Assembly: GCA_963920665.1 (NCBI GenBank)
Contig: OY987271.1
Location: forward strand, 2,606,501-2,670,500
Length of the DNA: 64,000 nucleotides
Direction: 5' to 3'
Source: Straminergon stramineum
Lineage: Eukaryota > Streptophyta > Bryopsida > Hypnales > Calliergonaceae
Shown piece by piece: positions 37,029-49,073 of the stretch (positions within the stretch are counted from its first letter, which is position 1; each line of letters starts with the position of its first letter). A program made the translations under genes and the position numbers. Under the pieces are notes generated by a model. That model worked only from the letters and a program-made list of their open reading frames with translations, did not search any database and was not told where the DNA came from.

Positions 37029-40000
37029 TCATATGGCAATGCTATGCATCTCGAGCTCATCTTTTGTGGCTTCTTCTGTTTTGTCCCAAGGAAGAGGAAA
37101 TACTAAAATAGCATCCTCATGGGGAGTGTTCCAGGTCTTGTAGAAAAATCTGCTCTCCCACCCCCAAAACAACCACATGCAACACTCAAAGTTTACTACA
37201 TCCTTCTCAAACAGACCGCATAACGTCAAGTCCAGTGGTCAAGGCAATCATGTCAGTGCCCACTTCGATAGTCACAGAAGAATTACCTCTAATCCTTCAC
37301 TTCGTTTCAAGTCCTTAGATCAATAGAAAAGTACTGATTTAGACATTCTTGCTTGAGTAAGACGACTTGGCATTATACTCTTGACCCACTAGCATTATTT
37401 GGGAAGAATTCATCATGTATTGACTAATCATCATTAGGGAAATCTCTTTAATTCAGGTAGTGTAAATTATCTACAAATGAATGTAACAAAAACCATCAGT
37501 AATTAAGGTTCAATGCTTACGGCTTGATCGGAGGCTTGGAGATGATAACATACGAATGGAAATCTTCATCTTTAGTGTTGAGCACCTGTACCCGTTTCCA
37601 AATTCAAGTAGTAGATAAGTCAATCGCACAAACTTCATCACACAAATGAATAGCAAGCAGTAGAACCAATTAACCCCAAAAGTTTCATGACTATGTTTTC
37701 ATCAAAAATGTTCTAAAACTGCCATTTTTAGTACAAGTACAATTTTCTTGAATAAAAGCTTTTTTTGACACAAGTAACTATAGGATCTTTTACTATGTTC
37801 ACTTGAGAACATGTGGTAAAAATTTCAAAAATTTCCACCACATGGATTGCAAGATATAAGCATTCAAATTCACTGAAATTGTTTTTTGGTCTTGCAAAAA
37901 ATAGGGCAATTGCACTTCACAAGCTCACTTTTCTATGAAAAAATGTCCAATATGGTGTTGCTTCTTTTGCTTCTTTTTTGTAGACAAGATGGCCACATGT
38001 TTAAAAATTTTTAGATCATTTGGAATCGTACAACATATTGGAAAAAAAATAGTAAGTAGACAGTAGTAGAGAATGATTCAAATTATTAAATTGTTCAAAG
38101 TTTAGTTATAGAATTGAAAAATGCCAATCCCAACGGTGGAAATGTTCCAATAAGCCACCTACTTCCTAAAATTTTAATTTTTTCCAAAAATATTGAAAAG
38201 TGAGTAAGATAAGGGACTTTAAAGTTTATTTTAGAGTAGAAAATCCATAACTACCCATAAACAAAAAATCTTAATAACTTTTGACTCATTGATCAAGATG
38301 GAATGATTCAAAGCTTTCCAAGTACATATACATCTAGAAAACCAATTTCAAATTTTTGTTTTTAAAAAAAAAGTGATTTTAAAAAATCTTGGCCAAACAT
38401 CCCATTTACAAAAAAAGTAGCATATTTTGCCATAACTTTTGACTCGTATTTCCAAATGTCATGAAATTTAGTACTGATGAAAGATATTCCTCGTCACAAA
38501 CTTCTATCAAAATAAAGGCCAAAATTCTGCAAATCTCCAATCGCTTGTACTTGCCCAAAATTACTATGTTACCAAAATATGCATATTGGTCCTTTAGGGG
38601 TTAAAAACACCATTTGGAAATCCGAATCAAGATTATGGATCATAAGTCTTGCGATATTCATAATAATTTGATGTGAACTTCACTCAAGAAGAAATAAAGT
38701 ACTAGCATAAAAAGGAAGGCAATAGACCAACAAGATTCCACAGTAGCTTAACAATGCAATATCTTAAAGCCATATTTACAGAAGCTGGATTCAAATCATA
38801 ATTTCCATTTTACCTCATGACAACAATACCAAAATAAATATTGGTATGAGGAGAATTCAGTACAAGAGCTGCCAATACCTGATGAACTGCATTCACTGGA
38901 ATGGAGAACGTCGAGTTGGCAGAGACCGGGGTAGCAACAGGTTCTCCGGGGAATTGGCTATCTGATGGAGGAGCAATGTACACAGTACCACCTCCTTTGA
39001 GAACTATGAAGATTTCTTCGCAGTCGTGGCGATGGATCGGTGTACCAGCCCCAGGTCCAAAAGTCCCCATCCATGCTTCCACCTGAAAAACAACACACAA
39101 GGGATTCAACAAACTAGGAATTCAAATGATCATCATATGAAATTTGGGGTGCCCAGTTTGCTGCGACATTGAAGAGGTCTGGGTGGAATGAAGTTCGATA
39201 ACATGTTGCTTCTCCAACGACTTAAAGAGTCTTCATCACCCATTTGCATCATTATAAACCATCTGTTTAACTCTTAAACGGCGAATATAATTAGATTCTG
39301 AAAAAGCAATGATTCAGATAGGGCGAAATTCAATATCCCCAAAAGGACATTGTATGAGTCGATCAAACAAAATCAAAATATAGACGAAGAAAGTTCCCAT
39401 CTGACCTACTGCAAAATGTTTCTAGAAATACAATGACCTCTTTCTGGCCATCTTGAAATGCTCCTGCGAGTGTGATAAGAGTTAAACCGGGAATCGCATT
39501 GAATTGCTCCAGATTCTTCACCTCTTTCACAATAGACGACTCTGTTTCACACACCAATAAACGATCAATCCATACCTCCGAACCACCCCATACTTTCATA
39601 GACCCTAAATCTCAAAGCCTACCTAAAAAACCCACCCCCACAAAGCAAACAAAATCCCAGGGGTAATTCCAAACCCCAAACGAATGGAACGAACGAAAAC
39701 CGTAGTTATAGCTAAGAATGCTCTCCTGACACACATTCGCAAAAAAGATAAAAAATCTCAGGAACTACATTCAAGTTTCTTCATTATGAACTTCTCTGAA
39801 GTAACGTCCCAGAGTATCTGCAAACTAGTCGACCATTCAAACTGAAAAACTTGGAACCCCAAGACCTGTCACATATTCGGACAACCCAAAACCTCTCAAA
39901 CTTCTCTTTTCTAAGACCCTCTCTAAAACATCGTGCAAACTGTCATCACCCGTAGCACACATTCAAGCTATGCCATGGGGGCAAAGTCGGCACCGCAAGT

Positions 40001-40133
40001 GGTAAGAGTACCGAGATTTTACCACATTCTAATCCAATCCAAGGAACAATTCAAAACACACATACACACCTGCGATCCCAAAGACAAGCGCGCTAATCAC
40101 AAGCACGCACAACACCGGGGACGCCATCGCCAT
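37029..40133 (-). CDS. ABP1: ABP1-like auxin-binding protein, five exons
   Basis: Exons on the minus strand are 40070-40133, 39438-39604, 38879-39082, 37521-37585 and 37029-37149, totalling 621 nt (206 aa). All introns are GT-AG and the phases fit. Exon 1 encodes a hydrophobic signal peptide (MAMASPVLCVLVISALVFG, then IA). Exon 3 holds the cupin box A, TPIHRHDCEEIFIVLKG, with zinc ligands His94, His96 and Glu100 and a fourth His144 (AVHQ); the sequon Asn133-Ser-Thr matches the glycosylated site of maize ABP1. Exon 4 gives the VIISKPPIK stretch; exon 5 gives PHEDAILVFPLPWD with the conserved Trp, then KDEL. Known family role: a small ER/apoplast cupin that binds auxin. Length matches the usual ~200 aa. 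Oddities: KDEL is followed by seven more residues (EMHSIAI) before TGA, and the C-terminal Cys of angiosperm ABP1 is absent. Intron 3 carries a TTAA transposon. Start chosen because the first ATG begins the signal peptide; a second ATG lies two codons on. Confidence 0.92.
37674..38600 (-). mobile_element. TTAA-flanked TIR element, copy 3, inside ABP1 intron 3
   Basis: This 927-bp copy is in inverse orientation to copies 1 and 2. TTAA lies at 37670-37673 and 38601-38604, and the right end reads TGGTCCTTTAGGGG. It lies wholly within the 1293-bp intron 37586-38878 and makes up about 70% of it. It leaves both splice sites untouched. Confidence 0.85.
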
Positions 40134-40562
40134 CGTACTAATCAGCAAAATTCAAACCACCATCCACAAGCCCTCGGGTAAGGCCAGTGAAGCTTCAGGT
40201 AACTTAAAGCTTTGAATGCAAGTTGGGTTACGGGAGTAATTAGTGATGGCGATCTTGCACAGGAGGATACCAAAGTATCTTATCGAGTGCTACCAATTCC
40301 GACGGAGGCTGGTGCGCTGGATATTGCTCAAGACAAGTGGCATGCTTGGCGACACGGACCCACTCAGTTGCAACAAAGACTTGGTTGGGGATGGGGGACT
40401 TCGGGATAGTCGCAAGAGGAGGAGAAACAAACTCTGGATCGGGAGATTCGGACTTCCGGGCTCTTCCTCTTTCGACTTGGTGAATGGACTTCATCTGGTT
40501 TGGAATCTTGTACGGCAGTGGACGGCAGTGCAGAAAGCGATCTCCTGGGGAGTCACCACCGC
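39999..40562. repeat. Duplicated ABP1 5' region, right copy
   Basis: Partner of the left-edge copy. It includes exon 1 and the upstream region of the complete ABP1-like gene, so it should contain the core promoter on the minus strand. No confident TATA box was picked out. Confidence 0.85.
40152..40163 (-). promoter_or_regulatory. Short upstream ORF in the ABP1 leader
   Basis: Reading on the minus strand, ATG GTG GTT TGA lies 18 nt before the ABP1-like start codon. It is kept unchanged in the duplicated copy (155-166). If transcription starts upstream of it, this three-codon reading frame could lower initiation at the main ATG. Transcript start is not known. Confidence 0.35.
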
Positions 40563-41440
40563 GAGACTTTGTACACCCCCATCGAGCTTTGACGCGGCCT
40601 GGGCCCCGCCTCATTCCAGCTTCGTCGCTACCCAGACAAACTTCACGGAGTTGTCCGTAATTGAGGCTCATACCCGGCTCGGGTCCTTTCCTAGCCCCGC
40701 TTTCAGAGGTCCTTCGCTGCCTTGCCGTCACTCCATCTTCTTGCCTTCCCCATCCAGAGTTTGTTTCTCCAACTTGCCACAACTTGTTCCAGCTTTTGAA
40801 ATACAAACTTGAGGGGAGTGTCGATCTAACACTCCAATAGTGAATTGGCCATCGACAATGGCAAGAACCAATTGATCTCTGATGGGGTACCATACCAATT
40901 GCTGTATTATTTATATATGTTGTAAAATTGTGAGTTGAGATGTTTTGCGCAGGTTGAAGAATAATCCTCCAAGGAACTTTTTTAAATAATTTCAGGGAAG
41001 CAAAGCCAACGAGGAGCACTTGATTTGAAGGTGCATGCGGCATCTTGTTCTACACCTAACGAGTATGAGCATCCCTAGCAAAGAAAAAAAGGGGATTCCA
41101 TCAAGAAGCACATTCTAAGTCTTGTGATTGAATGACGACGTTGTGTGGTCATGTTGATTTATCGATCGTGGAGAGCCATGCTGCCTATCTTGCATGCAAA
41201 TCTACCTACTACCTACTACTGCATTGCATAAATTTATTATTTATTTTTGACACAAACAAAAGAAATTTTGTTTCACGGATGAAATAAATTACACCAACAA
41301 AATCCCGAACCAAAGCATGGCCTCCACAAGAGGATACTGCAAAAACAAAGAACAAAATTCTAAGTTAGGGATTTCAAGGCACCCTACCATTACTTCTTGT
41401 TCCCCCATCTAGAGTTTGTTTCTCAGACTTGTCGAAGTGT
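40563..41440 (-). repeat. Dispersed repeat, probable copia-type LTR or leader fragment
   Basis: On the minus strand the block contains GGAGTGTTAGATCGACACTC followed by CCCTCAAGTTTG, a phrase common in plant Ty1/copia non-coding regions. It then has a G/A-rich stretch that recurs inverted at 42227-42350 and in part near 41390-41430 (CCCATCTAGAGTTTGTTTCTC). A 267-codon minus-strand frame crosses it (41043-40240), but it has no domain and mixes repeat with the ABP1 leader, so it is not called a gene. Confidence 0.4.
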
Positions 41441-41887
41441 GTTGTCAATCACTCTATCCAATACTCTTATTGAGGATTGCATGTATTTGTATGTGGACAT
41501 TGTTTTGAGGGTTTTTGCTTCATGTTGAGTGAACATATAAGTGAATAGAAGCAATAACAAGAATTTGGAGAAAACACTCTGTCTAAGTTTCTTGCCAGCA
41601 TCTTCTCCAAAATGTACACAAGTGAACCCTATTGATTGTCTTTGAGCATTTGTACACTTGATGAATCATTTAATTTATAGTGGTGGTCAAATCAATTAAT
41701 TTATAGTCTTCTCCAATTAATTTTGAGCCTATTGGAAAGCATCGACGTGTTGTGCAAGATAATCCTCCAAGAACAAGCCCTTGTGGCCCAACAATTGCTC
41801 CAAATCTAGATACACTTTGGTAAACAAACTCTCCTGCTTTTCAAAGTCCAAAGTCACCAACCCTATTGCAAACTTCTTTGCTACACT

Positions 41888-41904
41888 CCCCCCCCCCCCC
41901 CCCC
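41888..41904. repeat. Poly-C tract
   Basis: Seventeen C in a row. Such a run is uncommon in AT-rich plant DNA; it may be a homopolymer expansion or an assembly artefact. Confidence 0.95.
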
Positions 41905-42347
41905 ATCTTCTTCATGGCCATCTCCTGATGCTCTTCCGGCATTAGATTCACATGCCACACCTTCAATTAAGGTTTCCCAAATCACATGTTGTTAGAAACT
42001 GCCAATTACACTCAAAAAATGGAAGACATCAAATAGAATGGAAACAACTGAAGAAAACTAGAATACTACAATCCTTAGTAAGGTTGACGCTCAAGCTTTT
42101 CAAAACATGGATCATTTGCCATGGCAACAATACCATGTGTGCCAAAAAAAACATCGAAAGAATTTGGAATACTAAACAGAATTGTCCAGAAGAACATGGA
42201 CATTCCGATTTTAGGTTTCTAGGTGGGAAAAGTGAGAAGATGGAGTGATGACAAGGCAATGAAGGAGTTGAAAGCGAGGCGAGGGAAGGACCCGAGTTGG
42301 GTATGAGCCTCAACGATAGGCAACTCTGTAAAGTTTGTTCGGGCAAT
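41905..42347. other. Short spacer with an inverted copy of the 40.6-kb repeat
   Basis: Bases 42227-42350 are the reverse complement of about 40618-40746 at roughly 80% identity by eye (shared GAGGCTCATACC..CTCGGGTCCTT). The rest has no gene; a 98-codon plus frame at 41952-42248 has no recognisable content. Confidence 0.55.
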
Positions 42348-43618
42348 TGTGAGCCCCCAATTAGTCACTAGGGACTCATTCTTTTTTTTTTTGTATTTTG
42401 TTATTTTGAATGTAGTTTTATATACAAAAAGCCTCCAAAAGAGTGTAGAACCAAAATAGGTTTGTCACATGCTAATATAGCATTTGGTCTATATTTAGAA
42501 TATTATAACTAGAATGCCCCAACCACAAGTTGTAAACACGTTGGAACCCAACTAATTGTGGTAAATTGGTAGATTATGAATTACGAGCATAGTTACCAGG
42601 CTTAAATACCCATATAGAAAAGACATCTCTAGTCCAGTATTGGTTGAGGGAACCTAGTGAAGCATACAGGTTAGATCCCGGAGATAGGTTCTAGTTTCCC
42701 CATTTCATCGACGAAATAACAGAACTCCAATTATTGGTGTGTAAGTGTCCAAAATACCAAGGCACAATGGTGGAGGAATTTACAGTCCTAGGAGGGTGAT
42801 TTGGGGTTAAAACTACGCCCGGAAATCAATGGCAAAATTGGTTCGCCCAAATTTCCTTCTATGTGAAAGATTTTCTGGCCATCGATGATTAAACAAGGGG
42901 GTGGATTTTTGTCCCCCCTAGGCCAAAGTGTAAAATAAAAATGTGAGCTTACACATGTGTTGTGGCATTCTATGAGAGGTTCCACGAAAGTTTTGGAATT
43001 TTTTGATAGTTAGAAGATGCCTTTTCAAATGGTCAACTATCCAAACCTACGATGGAAAATTCATAGAAATCCCCCAGGTGGTTGTAAAATCTCACTAAAA
43101 ATTAGCATAACTTTTTTTATGTTAATAAGCTACCTCGACAAGTTTCAAGACATTTCGGCAATCAAAAGTACCCGAACCTATAAGATTCTCCAACAACTAG
43201 AGGAAATTAAAGTCCACAATGGAGTTGACCAATGGAGCGGGAGCATATGGAAGCAGAAGGGGGTCCAAGTTGGGTCTTTCCTTACTTCCCCACACCCACT
43301 TAAAAGCCTAGGCTAGTTACTTTTGCCAAAAAAGTCAAACTCCCAAAGTTGGTTTATTCCTAGTTTTGGTGTTAAGTTTGGTGTTAAGTTGGCCCTAGGT
43401 GTTGTTGAGATTCTGAATGTAGAATAAGGGGTGAGGGTTTCTCTAGTCTAAAAATGGACTTCTGTAGTCAATAGTGCAATCTGTTTGCAATTCGGAGTTA
43501 ATCTTCAAAAATTAGCTTAGTGGGCCATCATAGGATGAAAACTATGTGGATGAGGATGAAAATCCGAAAAGATAAGGTTAACTTAGATGAATGAGAGGAA
43601 GGGATGCCTAGGAAAGAG

Positions 43619-43628
43619 TATAAAAGGG
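43619..43628 (+). promoter_or_regulatory. TATA-box-like motif conserved in the large repeat
   Basis: GAGTATAAAAGGGCACC sits about 1.27 kb from the left end of copy B. The same place in copy A (25531) reads ATACAAAAGGGCACC, and in copy C (57627-57635, inverted) TATAAAAGGACACC. A TATA box at a fixed internal position with TG...CA ends fits the U3 promoter of a very long LTR. Confidence 0.5.
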
Positions 43629-44172
43629 CACCTCTTCTCCCCTCTCACCACCCCCATTTTTGTATATTTGGGTTCATTAGGTCCAATTTATGTTGGAATT
43701 GTGGAGTTTTAGCCATAAACCTTGCAACAATGTTTTTTGGGCACCTTTTGGCTGTTATTGCTCTTTTCCAAGCTTGTGAGGTCTTTGTGGGTCCCTCGTA
43801 TGTTGAGTTTTTGTGGTATTAGCTCTCCCAAGCCCTTGAGGCTTTAAGGTTTTACTTTTATCGTGTTACTAGAGGTCATGGTTGCATGTATTCTTGAGGG
43901 GTTCCTTGTTCTCCCTCCTTGTCTTGTCATTGTACTAATCCTAAAGTAACTCCCCATATGACTGATGATGCTGCTTTGGACGCCTTAAGTTCAAGTCCAT
44001 CGTTGTATTAATCCCGTGTAGCTAACCATTGGTTGTCAAGAGTCCTTTTTGGCCTCCAATATTATTGTGGTGGTCAATAGAGAGAAACAAGAGAGTATGA
44101 GGGGTAGTGGGTACTATTGCAACGGCGAAGCTTTGAACCCCCTTAGGGTCAAAAGTCTTAGTGATGTATTAA

Positions 44173-45120
44173 CCCCTAAAGGTATTTGACTATGTTTTCA
44201 CCAAAAACACTCCAAAATTGTCATCTCTAGTACAAGTACCAAATTTTAGAAAAAAATACATTTTTGGACAAATGTAACTTTAGGATCTTGTAGAATGCTA
44301 GTTTGGAAAGATGTGGAAAAAATTTCAAAAATTTCCACTGTTTGGATTGCAAGATATTAGCATTTGAATTAACAGAAAGCCATTTTTTGGCCTTATGAAA
44401 ATTCGGATAGATGCACTTCACAAGGTCAGATCATTATGAAAAAATGTCCAAAATGGTTGTAACTCTTTGGATTCATTCTTCAAGTCATGTTGGCTACATG
44501 CTTGAAAAAATTTAGATCATTTGGAATTGTACAACATATAGGAAAAAAATAGGAAGTTGAAAGAAGTAGAGAATGATTCAAAATACTAAGTTGTAAATAA
44601 TTTATTTATGGAATTGAAAAATTCCAATTCCAATGGTTAAATTATTGTAATAAACAATCTACACCTCAAGTTTTTATTTTTTTTCAAAAATATTTAAAAT
44701 TGAGTTAAATAAAGGACTTCCAAGTTTATTTTAGAGTAGAGATTCCATTACTACCCACAAACTACCCACAACTAAAACTCTTCATAACTTTCATCTCATA
44801 AATCAAAATGGAATGATTCAAAGTTTTCTATGCATATATAAATCAGAAAAATAAATTTCAAATTTTTATTTTAAAAAAAAGTGATTTTTAAAGAAGTTTT
44901 TTTTTCTACCCGGGTTGCCCGTTGACCAATGAAAACAACATATCATACAATAACTTTTTGACCATGTATTCAAAAGTTATGAAAATTGTTGGGCCTTAAA
45001 GCTACTCCTTGGGCACATATTGTGTGAAAATTTCAAAGAAAAAAAATAAAAATTCCATTCATAGTGAGCTACCCAAAATCGCTATATTGCCAAAAAACAT
45101 TGTTTGGTCTTAGTTGGATG
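44173..45120 (-). mobile_element. TTAA-flanked TIR element, copy 4, with empty sites in sister repeats
   Basis: This 948-bp element lies between TTAA at 44169-44172 and TTAA at 45121-45124. It starts CCCCTAAAGG; its right end has decayed (GGTCTTAGTTGGATG). Outside it the host repeat reads GTGATGTA-TTAA and TTAA-AACCACTCC. The undisturbed site in copy A (26281-26291) is GCATTAAAACCACC, and in copy C (around 57011, inverted) GTATTAAAACCACC. One TTAA before and two after is direct evidence for a TTAA target duplication. Confidence 0.9.
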
Positions 45121-46524
45121 TTAAAACCACTCCACAAGATAACTTTAAACCCCTGTGGTTGTTTTCATACAAAGTTTAGTTTCCAAAACGTGTTGGGAAC
45201 AAAACAAAATTTAGCCTCCAAAAGTATGGATTGAGTAGGAATTTAGCCAAGAAGGAGAGATCACCATTGGGATGAGTACATAGCAACCCACCCCTTTAAA
45301 AGTTGGACATATGCGTTTCTCTTGTTTTTTTTTATCTATTCTTTTAGCATAAAAAACTCACTACTAATAAGAACCAACCCCTAGCCCAAAAAAAGTCCAA
45401 CAGTTAGAGGGTCCAATAGTCTATCTAGAGAGAAAGGAGGTCGAAGAGTGAAGGCAGTTGTTCAAGTAAGGGGGGTTTGGGGAGTAAAGAGTTATTCAAG
45501 TAAAAGAGGGTTTAGGGAACAAAAGGCTGTTCCGGGTAAGAGGGGGTCGGGGAGTAAAGATAGGCCGTTAGAGAAAGGTGGGTTGTCTAGAGAGAGGGGG
45601 TCGTGGAGTGAAGGCAGTTGTCTAGATAAGGAGGGGGGCGGGGAGTAAAAGGTTGTCTAGAGAAGGGAGGGTTTGGAGAATAAAAGGTCGTCTTAAGTAA
45701 GAGAGGGTTTGGGGAGTGAAGGGTTGTTAGGGAGAGACGGGCTATCCAAGTAGAAGGAGGGGTCATGGAGTAAAGGCGGCTATCTAGAGAGAGCTGGGGT
45801 CTCGGAGGGAGAAGTCGGGCTACCCAAGGTTACAAGGTAAGAAGGGGGTTTGAGAAATAAAGTAGTTGCCTATAGAGAGTTGGGAGGAAGGTTCTGAAAG
45901 TAATAATGAGCTGTCCAGAGAAAAGAGGGGATCTAAGGACTGAGGAAGTTGGTCTCAGTAGTAAAAAGAAGGCAGATCATGTGGGAAGTCGTCGGCTTGG
46001 GTAGGAAGGAGACTTAAATCGGGAGTAGAGGAAGAAAAGAGACAAAGGGACAAACAAAGCAACAACAAAGTTTGACCATCACCGAACCAAGCACCGGAGT
46101 GAGGAAGCCAACTCCTTGTCTCCCATGAAATAAGCAAGAGGAGAAAAGATAGAGGTAGAACTCAAAGAAGAAAAGGTGAAGAATAGCAAAAGGAGGGGGA
46201 TAAATTGGGATTAGATATGAAGAAGTTTAGGAGGGATAAGATAGAGGGGAAATTCCCTTACTAAGTGATGACCAACTAACTATTGGATAGAAATTTAGGG
46301 ATTACCACAAGATTAGGTATAAAACATAGGACATAAGAAATAATTCAACCTTGTAGGACATCATGACACATCCTTAGTTAGTCTCATGGGTAGAAACAAG
46401 GGTAGTTGGGCCACCATAGTACATAAGAGGAATAGTGTAGAAGGAAAAGAAGAAGGAGGGAAAGAAATAGGGCGAAGGCCATCAAATAAAACCTTGTATG
46501 AAACTATTCCATGATTAGACCGGT

Positions 46525-47812
46525 GTCGTATTGTAAATGTGTTTATTATGTGAAAATATATAACTGTTTGTTAAATTGGAGGTTTTTTCTTTCTAGAGTC
46601 TCAAGAAACAAATGGGGTCATACTCCACTTGAATTCTTTTTTTTTACCTCTATTTGACAAACATTTAGTTCTTTGATTTCTATACTTGAAGATATTTTAA
46701 TATGTTGCTTAGTTTGTTTGAAGCTGTAAAAACAAAAGGTAAAGCTTGTTTTACCTTTTCCTTATTTTCATTTTTATTTTTAATAGATTAGAAATCCACG
46801 TAGATGATGTAGATAGATTTATCGAGGATAGGAGGTGGCCCATGGGTGTATTATGGCCCATGTGGCATCTTAGTGACCAAAATCCACTAGCTTAGGTGGA
46901 TGGCATGGAGGTTGAGGTGGCGGATGAGGTGGAGGGTTATCTTCTTCCTCCTCCTTGTTTGCTTAAGGGAACCCATCACTTTGAATGGGTATCACACTTT
47001 GTACATAGAGAGTTTGGAAATTTTTGAGAGATTGTGAATCTTGTTTTTTCGTTTCCAAAAAGTTATCACTCACTAAGTTTGGAGTTAGTATGTGTAAGTT
47101 ATGAGTTTGAGAATGAAGAGTTGTGAAGCTGCCTCAAACTTTCAAGAGAGTGAGCTTTGGTAGTCTATAAAAGGTAGACAATACTTTAGATTTGGGGGAA
47201 ACTTAAGGAGGTTGTAGATACTTCTTTTATCTTTCCAAAATGGGTTTATTTTCTTGATTTTGACTTAATATGTGAAAGTTGTGGGCTTGAGAGTGAAAGG
47301 GTGAAGAGATACTTTCGGGTTTTCAAGAGAGTGAACTTTGAAAGGCTATGAAATGTGGACAATAATTTAGATTTGAGTGAAACTTGGAGAGGTTGTAGAT
47401 ATCCATGTTATCTTTCTAAAATGAGTTTATTTTCTTGATTTGGAGTTAGTATGTGAAAGTTATGGGCTTAAGACTGAAGTATAGGTGAGCTGCCTTTGAG
47501 TTGAGAAGGGTGAGCGGATGTGGCACTCATTCATCTATCAAACACTTCTTTAAGGGGAGTTTATGAAGGATATGACTTTTTTCTACTATTTTTTATCATA
47601 CATGATGTATATTGAGACTCCATGACATTTTTTGAGGGGTATATGGAAATGTGATAGTCTTTTGGTTTATATAGCATCATCGGGGTGGGGTGGGGTGGGT
47701 TCTTATTATGTTTGTGACTTTATATGATCACGGAATCTTCCATAATTTGGGCCACATCTAGTTGCAGCTAGAAGCCCCACGTTTTCCTAAGGCAAGGCTT
47801 CTCTACTCGACA
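46525..47812. mobile_element. Solo-LTR-like insertion in copy B
   Basis: About 1.29 kb absent from the other copies of the host repeat. It interrupts GACCGGTG / GGTAGTCCATTG (continuous as GAACGGTGGTTCATTG in copy A). Ends are (T)GTCGTATTG and CTACTCGACA; CCGGT and CTGGT flank it, four of five bases alike. Interior shows a tandem-like pair around 47060-47420 (TTTGGAGTTAGTATGTG). Its last 60 bp share CAGCTAGAAGCCCCA with 52247-52261. Confidence 0.55.
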
Positions 47813-49073
47813 CTGGTAGTCCATTGCATCATGGTACAAGAATTCATGGTGGAAGAGGGAGAGCTCTCGGTGGGCATGATCAACAATACAAGTTTCCGAG
47901 GTATGAGATAACCCATCCCTAACTCTTCCAATGCCCCTAATTAGTAGTTAGTAACTTTAGCCAAGACCCACCCCTAAGTTAGACCCTTAGGGCTATAGGT
48001 AAGGTCATTTCGTAGGGTAGAAACCTAAAGAAAAGGTCTGTAGCTTTCCAAAACCCTAAGGCACACCCAAATCGGATAAAAAACAAGGAAGTTATCATTG
48101 GATGAAGGTTAGGGCTTAATTTGGATGAAAAATAGTTAGACATAGAAATTAACAACGAATTGAGGAGATTGGAAAGGGGCTATTAATTAGAGTCCAGGGG
48201 CAAAGGAAAAAATTAATTCCTAATTATAGGTTAGGAGAAATTAGTAGATGAAGTTTTAACCGCTCATTAACGGTCGAACTTCATCCATCAAGAAATTTTA
48301 GTGGGAGTACCTGATTAGCAAGTGTCTTACCAATACGGAGACCTAAAGTTAAGGGCTACAAAAGAAAAATATGAACTCACCACAAGATAGTAAGTAGGCA
48401 AAGGCTAACCCATGCCTTGAATGCTGAGGGAAGTCAATTACAAGGCTAGGAAGTAGAGGTTGAGTAAGGAATTTAGGACTCTAGGCTTGTAGGAGAAGTC
48501 TCATAGAGCTCATAGGACCCCCTTAGGTAAGGAAAGCCACAAAAAACCTAAAGGATAATGAAGGATGAAGTCCAAACTAGGGTCTAATGAGAAATCCATA
48601 AAAATTTTCATTTAGGTCCAACCTCCGAATCTAGGTGGGAATAGGCCTCGTAAAAATTTTGAATCAATTTGAATTAGGAAGCTACCCTTAATCGATGGAT
48701 GAAGTTTGAAGAATCAAGTAGCGGTCAAACTTCATTTGCTCATAACTTTCACTAGGAAGGTCGGATAGGATCGAGTTTTAGGTTTTTCAAAATGACAAGG
48801 AATGCTCTGAAGGATTTTTTAGGTTAATTCCTCCTTGGTGTGGGCTCCATCTAAAACCCACAATGGCCCATCCATTCAATCAGTCCAGGATACCGAATAT
48901 AGAGTAAGAGATTCTTACATATGTGGATCACATTAGGTACTTAGAAAAAAGATCCAATGCTTGGAAGGTACAATAGACCACACTTAGACACCCAAAAGTA
49001 GGATTCAATTAGTCAAAATCCAAAATCTAGTTGTGCTTGCAATTTATTAAGGGTGGACAAATTGGCACTCACA

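Larger units (their letters stand above)
42348..49073 (+). mobile_element. Large repeat unit, copy B, with two nested insertions
   Basis: Begins TGTGAGCCCCCAATTAGTCA and ends TTGGCACTCACA. Removing the TTAA element (44173-45120) and the solo-LTR-like insertion (46525-47812) leaves about 4.5 kb collinear with copy A. The G-rich block at 45440-45960 is longer than in copy A. The 5-mers outside the ends (GCAAT, ATAGT) do not match. It contains no intact gene. Confidence 0.78.

Noticed and set aside
40240..41043. A 267-codon minus-strand open frame upstream of the ABP1-like gene.
   Set aside because: It has no domain, crosses a dispersed repeat and the ABP1 leader, and the duplicated copy at the left edge has frame-changing indels in the shared part.
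24274..49073. Copies A and B of the large unit as the two LTRs of one giant retrotransposon.
   Set aside because: They are in direct orientation, but the space between holds the host ABP1-like gene and unrelated elements, no primer-binding site follows copy A, and the outer flanks share no target duplication.
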